5,382 bases of DNA from DASZCR01 sp035942915 (GTDB lineage Bacteria > Acidobacteriota > Blastocatellia > Pyrinomonadales > Pyrinomonadaceae), in assembly GCA_035942915.1 (NCBI GenBank), contig DASZCR010000351.1, positions 1-5,382 of the forward strand, in the 5' to 3' direction. Numbering within the stretch: the stretch's first letter is position 1; every line of letters starts with the position of its first letter. A program made the translations under genes and the position numbers. Of this stretch, positions 3,061 to 5,382 are shown piece after piece. The notes below the pieces were generated by a model that ran no database searches, had not been told where the DNA came from, and worked only from the letters and a program-made list of their open reading frames with translations.

Positions 3061-5382
3061 CCACGCCCAAGAGATGCCGTCAGCCCGACGCCGCGCGTGC
3101 GGCGGAGACCGGGACGCGCACGCGCGCTGCGCGAAACCTGCTGACGGCGCGAACGTGCCGCCGCGCCTCGACTCGCGCGCTGCCCTCCGGCCGCAGCCGT
3201 CGTCCTGCGCTTCGGCGCGGCGCGCGACGCGGCAGACGTTGCGGGTCGTGACCTCGACCTTCCATGCGCGGAGGCCACTCCGGGCGGCGCACCGCTCTCG
3301 GCAGCGGGCGCGGGGGCGGTCGAACCGCGCGCAATCGTCGCTTGCTCCTGCGGCGTTAGTTGCAGGATGTAGCGCATCAACAGGCGCGCGTGGTCGCCCT
3401 GATAAGCCTCTATGCCGGGAACGTTGGCGTTAAAGACCCAACGGTCGCCTTCCCGCTTAAAGAGTTCGGAAGGCATGGTCGTCCCCGGAATGATGCGTTG
3501 CGGGTCGAGCAGCCAGCGGAAAGTCCAGTCGGGTTTGAGACGGTCGCCCGCCTGTATGAAGTTCGGGGCAGAGGCCGTCTCGTCGTGCGTGGCGTTGCCC
3601 GTCAGGTGACACTTCAGACAGGGCGCGGCCGTCGAGGTGAAGATGGCACGCGCTATCTGCCGCTCCTGGTCTGTCAGCGGGTCGAGCCGCTCGCGTATGT
3701 AAGGCTCTTGCTGCGAAGAGACGGCGAGGAAGAAACGGACGAGCGTGCGTCGCTCGTTGGGCGAGAAGTTGAAGGTCGGCATCCGCGCCTTGAGATATGT
3801 GCGGACGCCGTTGCGGTCTTCGCCCGGCTGTGGCGGCAGCGACGCGACCTGTCCACCTCCGCCCCCCTGACCGTTGCGCGGAGCGGTCTGCGTGCCGCCT
3901 TCCGGCGTGGGCGGCGTCTGACTACGCACGCCGAACGCGCCGCTCGCCGTGCCGCTCTGATTGGCGCGCGTGCCGTCGGTCGTGTTTGCGACCGCGCCGC
4001 TCCTGTCATCTTCAGTCCGTCCGCTGAGCGATGGGTCTTCGAGGAAGCGCAGGAGCCACGCCGGGTCGACGCGTGCGCCCTCCGTCATCAATGCGGGTGG
4101 AAGTTGCTCGCGCCCTTCCGGCGTCTGGTATTGCGGCAACATCGAGAGGTCTGACTGCTGCCCGACCTGAATCGAGTGGCAGCCCATACAGTTGTACTTC
4201 TTGATGACCCACCAGCCGTCCTGTATGTCCTTCTGCGCGTTCGTCGCGTTGTAGAAGATTGACGAAGGGACGTTGGCGCCCTCTGCGCCGACGCTTCCCA
4301 GCAGGAAGGTCGTCAGGGCGTTGCGCCAATCGTCTGTCAGGAACGGGCGCGGCATGCGCAGGTGGTCGCGCGGGTCTTTCTCCTTGCCGAGGTCGTAGAT
4401 GCCCGGTTCCTTGAGTTTGTTCTCGAAGAAGCCTTTGTGGTTGTACCAGGGTTCGACCTTTTTGTTCGGGTCGTGCGGGTCGTGTCCCTGTTCGGCGGCG
4501 TGTGTCAGGCGCGCGAAGTCGAGGCGCTCGATGGGAGTTGCGCCCTCGGTCGTCAACTCCTTGCCGATGCGCTGCTCCTCCTCGAAGCCGCGTATCTCGT
4601 GGCAACCGGCGCAGCCATACTGCTTGATGAGCAGACGCCCCGTCTCCTTCAGGCGCGGGTCGTCCATGTAAGACGCGTCCGGGTAGTTGGCCTTACTGGA
4701 AAGCGTGATGAGATAGGTGGCGATGTCGCGCGTGTCCGACTCGCTGAGGCGGAAGTTGGGCATCACCGTCATGTTCTGAATTTGCAGTTCCGCCCCGTCG
4801 TTCGGGCATTTCGAATGGCTGCTGTCGAAGACGAAGGGGAGACCGGCCTTCTGATAGTCGGCAGCCGTCAGGTCGCGTTTCTCCTTCGGACAGTAGGGCG
4901 CGGTGCGCTCGCGCGGGTTGTGTATCCAGCGCACGATGTATTCGTAGTTGGCCTTTTCGCCGAGCCTCTGCAAGTTGGCGGCGAAGTCTCCGCCGACACG
5001 CTGGTCGCCTTCACCGACGGAGTGGCAGGCCATACAGCCGCGCGTGTCGAACAACTCCTTGCCGCGCACGGGGTCGCCCTGCGGCTGCGCGGGCAGTTGT
5101 CCCTCGAAGGCCGACTGCCAGAGATAGGCGGCGATGGCTTTGCGCTCGTTGTCCTGTCGCTCGCCGCCGGAGAGATACCAGTAGGTCGGCATCTTCGTCC
5201 CCGGACGGAAAGCCTGCGGGTCTCTGAGCCATTCGGGAATCCACTCTTTGCGCAGTTTGAGACGCACGTCCTTGAGATTCGGGCCGACCTTCTTCTGGTC
5301 TTGCATCAGATAGCGCGACTGGATATTGAGTTGGTCGAGCCGCGCCTCTAACTGGCTATTGGTGACGCGCAGCGCCTCGGCC
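3039..5382 (-). CDS. Multiheme c-type cytochrome, 5' end outside window
   Basis: The frame is open to the window edge, so the start and any signal peptide are missing; 780 codons are visible. Counting from an internal Met at 5306, haem-binding CxxCH motifs are at 91-95 (CMACH), 232-236 (CAGCH), 373-377 (CMGCH) and 563-567 (CLKCH). Met-Pro motifs that normally give the distal haem ligand are at M39, M182, M318, M509 and M611. M39, within GPNL...WL.DPQAFRPGTKMP, closes a domain whose CxxCH lies upstream, so at least five mono-haem domains are in tandem. The first three visible haems are exactly 141 residues apart. The third domain carries a Gly/Pro/Thr-rich insert (about 430-498). Domain one has an extra Cys pair (C139, C167). 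The last 75 residues are Arg-rich and contain no Asp or Glu. The likely role is periplasmic electron transfer to the oxidase encoded downstream. I do not recognise a named family. Confidence 0.9.
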   Translation of the reverse strand, partial: AEALRVTNSQLEARLDQLNIQSRYLMQDQKKVGPNLKDVRLKLRKEWIPEWLRDPQAFRPGTKMPTYWYLSGGERQDNERKAIAAYLWQSAFEGQLPAQPQGDPVRGKELFDTRGCMACHSVGEGDQRVGGDFAANLQRLGEKANYEYIVRWIHNPRERTAPYCPKEKRDLTAADYQKAGLPFVFDSSHSKCPNDGAELQIQNMTVMPNFRLSESDTRDIATYLITLSSKANYPDASYMDDPRLKETGRLLIKQYGCAGCHEIRGFEEEQRIGKELTTEGATPIERLDFARLTHAAEQGHDPHDPNKKVEPWYNHKGFFENKLKEPGIYDLGKEKDPRDHLRMPRPFLTDDWRNALTTFLLGSVGAEGANVPSSIFYNATNAQKDIQDGWWVIKKYNCMGCHSIQVGQQSDLSMLPQYQTPEGREQLPPALMTEGARVDPAWLLRFLEDPSLSGRTEDDRSGAVANTTDGTRANQSGTASGAFGVRSQTPPTPEGGTQTAPRNGQGGGGGQVASLPPQPGEDRNGVRTYLKARMPTFNFSPNERRTLVRFFLAVSSQQEPYIRERLDPLTDQERQIARAIFTSTAAPCLKCHLTGNATHDETASAPNFIQAGDRLKPDWTFRWLLDPQRIIPGTTMPSELFKREGDRWVFNANVPGIEAYQGDHARLLMRYILQLTPQEQATIARGSTAPAPAAESGAPPGVASAHGRSRSRPATSAASRAAPKRRTTAAAGGQRASRGAAARSRRQQVSRSARARPGLRRTRGVGLTASLGRGYGGFRP
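3606..3620 (-). other. Haem c attachment site CLKCH
   Basis: Fourth visible CxxCH, 190 residues after the third. Its distal ligand is probably Met611 in GTTMPSEL. Confidence 0.9.
4176..4190 (-). other. Haem c attachment site CMGCH
   Basis: Third visible CxxCH, again 141 residues on. Its probable ligand Met509 (ARMPTFNFS) is unusually far away because of the low-complexity insert between them. Confidence 0.9.
4599..4613 (-). other. Haem c attachment site CAGCH
   Basis: Second visible CxxCH, 141 residues after the first. Its distal ligand is probably Met318 in LRMPRPF. Confidence 0.9.
5022..5036 (-). other. Haem c attachment site CMACH
   Basis: First visible CxxCH of the multiheme cytochrome. 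Its distal ligand is probably Met182 in TVMPNF (residues counted from the Met codon at 5306). Confidence 0.9.

Noticed and set aside
4362..5351. 329-codon open frame on the plus strand opposite the multiheme cytochrome
   Set aside because: It overlaps three well-defined haem domains on the other strand and shows no motif of its own. It is an antisense shadow of codon bias.

Overview
The window holds a run of five genes, all on the minus strand, so the order of transcription is from high to low coordinates. It is part of an aerobic respiratory chain (cytochrome c oxidase) gene cluster from a GC-rich, probably Gram-negative bacterium. The lipoprotein and multiheme cytochrome are of a kind I associate with Acidobacteriota-like cox clusters, but that placement is inference from gene content and cannot be settled from this sequence.

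Layout in transcription order: (1) 5382-3039, a multiheme c-type cytochrome whose 5' end lies outside the window. It shows four CxxCH haem sites and five Met-Pro distal-ligand motifs, so at least one more haem is encoded upstream. (2) 2983-2087, a lipoprotein with a cupredoxin-like copper site of amicyanin spacing followed by a carboxypeptidase-regulatory-like beta domain. (3) 1989-1060, ctaB, haem O synthase (protohaem IX farnesyltransferase). (4) 965-117, coxB, cytochrome c oxidase subunit II with a complete CuA site and no fused cytochrome c domain. (5) 62-1, the first 20 codons of the next gene, most likely ctaD (subunit I), judged mainly from position. All gaps are short (54-97 nt), each start except ctaB's has a clear Shine-Dalgarno sequence at normal spacing, and no convincing promoter or rho-independent terminator is visible, which fits one operon whose promoter lies upstream of the window.

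How the genes fit together (inference): the multiheme cytochrome and the copper lipoprotein would be extracytoplasmic electron carriers or assembly partners, passing electrons towards CuA of subunit II. CtaB makes haem O, the precursor of haem A, for subunit I.

The most unusual non-coding content is a pair of related intergenic elements, at 990-1063 and 2005-2081. Each is an inverted repeat whose two 28-base arms are four tandem copies of a heptamer close to GTGATAG, around an 18-21 base loop that is itself similar between the two copies. They nearly fill the two gaps flanking ctaB, and one of them supplies the ctaB stop codon. They look like a dispersed, REP- or MITE-like repeat family built from a seven-base unit. 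The second oddity is the arginine-rich, acid-free C-terminal tail of the multiheme cytochrome, which may be a real extension or the mark of a frameshift.
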